Shown here one piece after another: positions 63,601 through 64,000 of a DNA stretch of 64,000 nucleotides. This DNA is from Oryzias latipes (Eukaryota; Chordata; Actinopteri; Beloniformes; Adrianichthyidae): contig NC_019870.2 of assembly GCF_002234675.1 (NCBI RefSeq), forward strand, positions 372,001-436,000, read 5' to 3'. The notes beneath the pieces were generated by a model. The model did no database searches and was not told where the DNA came from. It saw only the letters and a list, made by a program, of their open reading frames with translations. The position numbers and the translations under genes were made by a program. The first letter of the stretch is position 1. Each line of letters opens with the position of its first letter.

Positions 63601-64000
63601 CCTCCTCCATGTTCTCCTCCTCCTCTGTGTTCTCCTCCTCCTTCATGTTCTCCTCCTCCTTCATGTTCTCCTCCTCCTCCATGTTCTCCTCCTCCTCCAT
63701 GTTCTCCTCCTCCTTCATGTTCTCCTCCTCCTCCATGTTCTCCTCCTCCTCTGTGTTATCCTCCTCCTTCATGTTCTCCTCCTCCTTCATGTTCTCCTCC
63801 TCCTCCATGTTCTCCTCCTCCTCTGTGTTCTCCTCCTTCATGTTTTTCTCCTCCTCCATGTTTTCCTCCTCCTTCATGTTCTCCTCCTCCTCCATGTTCT
63901 CCTCCTCCTTCATGTTCTCCTCCTCCTCCATGTTCTCCTCCTCCTCTGTGTTCTCCTCCTCCTCTGTGTTCTCTTCCTTCATGTTTTTCTCCTCCTCCAT
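60605..64000. repeat. 18-bp minisatellite, at least 3.4 kb, running off the right edge
   Basis: About 190 copies of TTCATGTTCTCCTCCTCC, in three main forms that differ before TGTTC (TTCA, TCCA, TCCG/TCTG). Sense to mfhas1 it is pure pyrimidine-rich. On the minus strand the 18-bp length encodes six-residue words (MKEEEN, TEEEEN, MEEEEN). Occasional 19-bp units (TCCCTCC) shift the frame, so no single reading frame runs through. The order of unit types repeats in blocks of about 217 bp (for example 60787-61003 and 61004-61220). Confidence 0.95.

Noticed and set aside
60296-64000. Chain of Glu-rich minus-strand reading frames (EEEN words)
   Set aside because: They are products of the 18-bp minisatellite. 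The frame shifts at every 19-bp unit, and the frames overlap one another.

Overview
The window is nuclear DNA of a bony fish, most likely a percomorph teleost. The genes are split by compact GT-AG introns, many of only 80-150 bp. Their products match vertebrate families residue for residue, and the spaces between them hold repeats typical of teleosts: L1 and L2 non-LTR fragments, hAT-like elements, a PIF/Harbinger derivative, a dispersed retroposon with a GGAT tail, and a tRNA-derived SINE. I cannot name the species.

Gene layout. Positions 4116-20450 (minus) hold 28 coding exons of myo5b, the class V myosin motor. They give 1269 codons without a break, from the start codon through motor head, six IQ motifs and proximal coiled coil; the cargo-binding tail lies beyond the left edge. 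Positions 22824-30270 (minus) hold cfap53, an axonemal and left-right patterning coiled-coil protein. Positions 32781-33608 (minus) hold ppp1r3b, the liver-type glycogen-targeting subunit of protein phosphatase 1, with a likely noncoding first exon near 38.0-38.2 kb. Positions 45011-49534 (plus) hold a complete lmbrd2 of 17 coding exons and 698 residues. Positions 53644-56554 (plus) hold the large first coding exon of mfhas1, a leucine-rich-repeat Roc-COR protein whose last coding part lies past the right edge.

These genes do not form a pathway. From general knowledge of the human map, myo5b and cfap53 are neighbours there, ppp1r3b and mfhas1 are near neighbours on another chromosome, and lmbrd2 comes from a third.

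The unusual content is the repeat landscape. Long minisatellites sit in introns of intact genes: 3.9 kb of a 58-bp unit in myo5b, 1.1 kb and 0.4 kb arrays in cfap53, a CpG-dense 22-bp array in lmbrd2, and 2.2 kb of TG-rich sequence plus more than 3.4 kb of an 18-bp unit downstream of the mfhas1 exon. A three-layer nested transposon insertion with target duplications lies at 1728-3637. A Harbinger derivative ends 17 bp from a cfap53 splice donor. A 54-bp L1 insertion has a paralogous empty site in the same window. There are also two perfect 24-bp-arm hairpins and many poly-G/poly-C runs. I found no bacterial-type system, CRISPR array, rRNA gene or functional tRNA gene.
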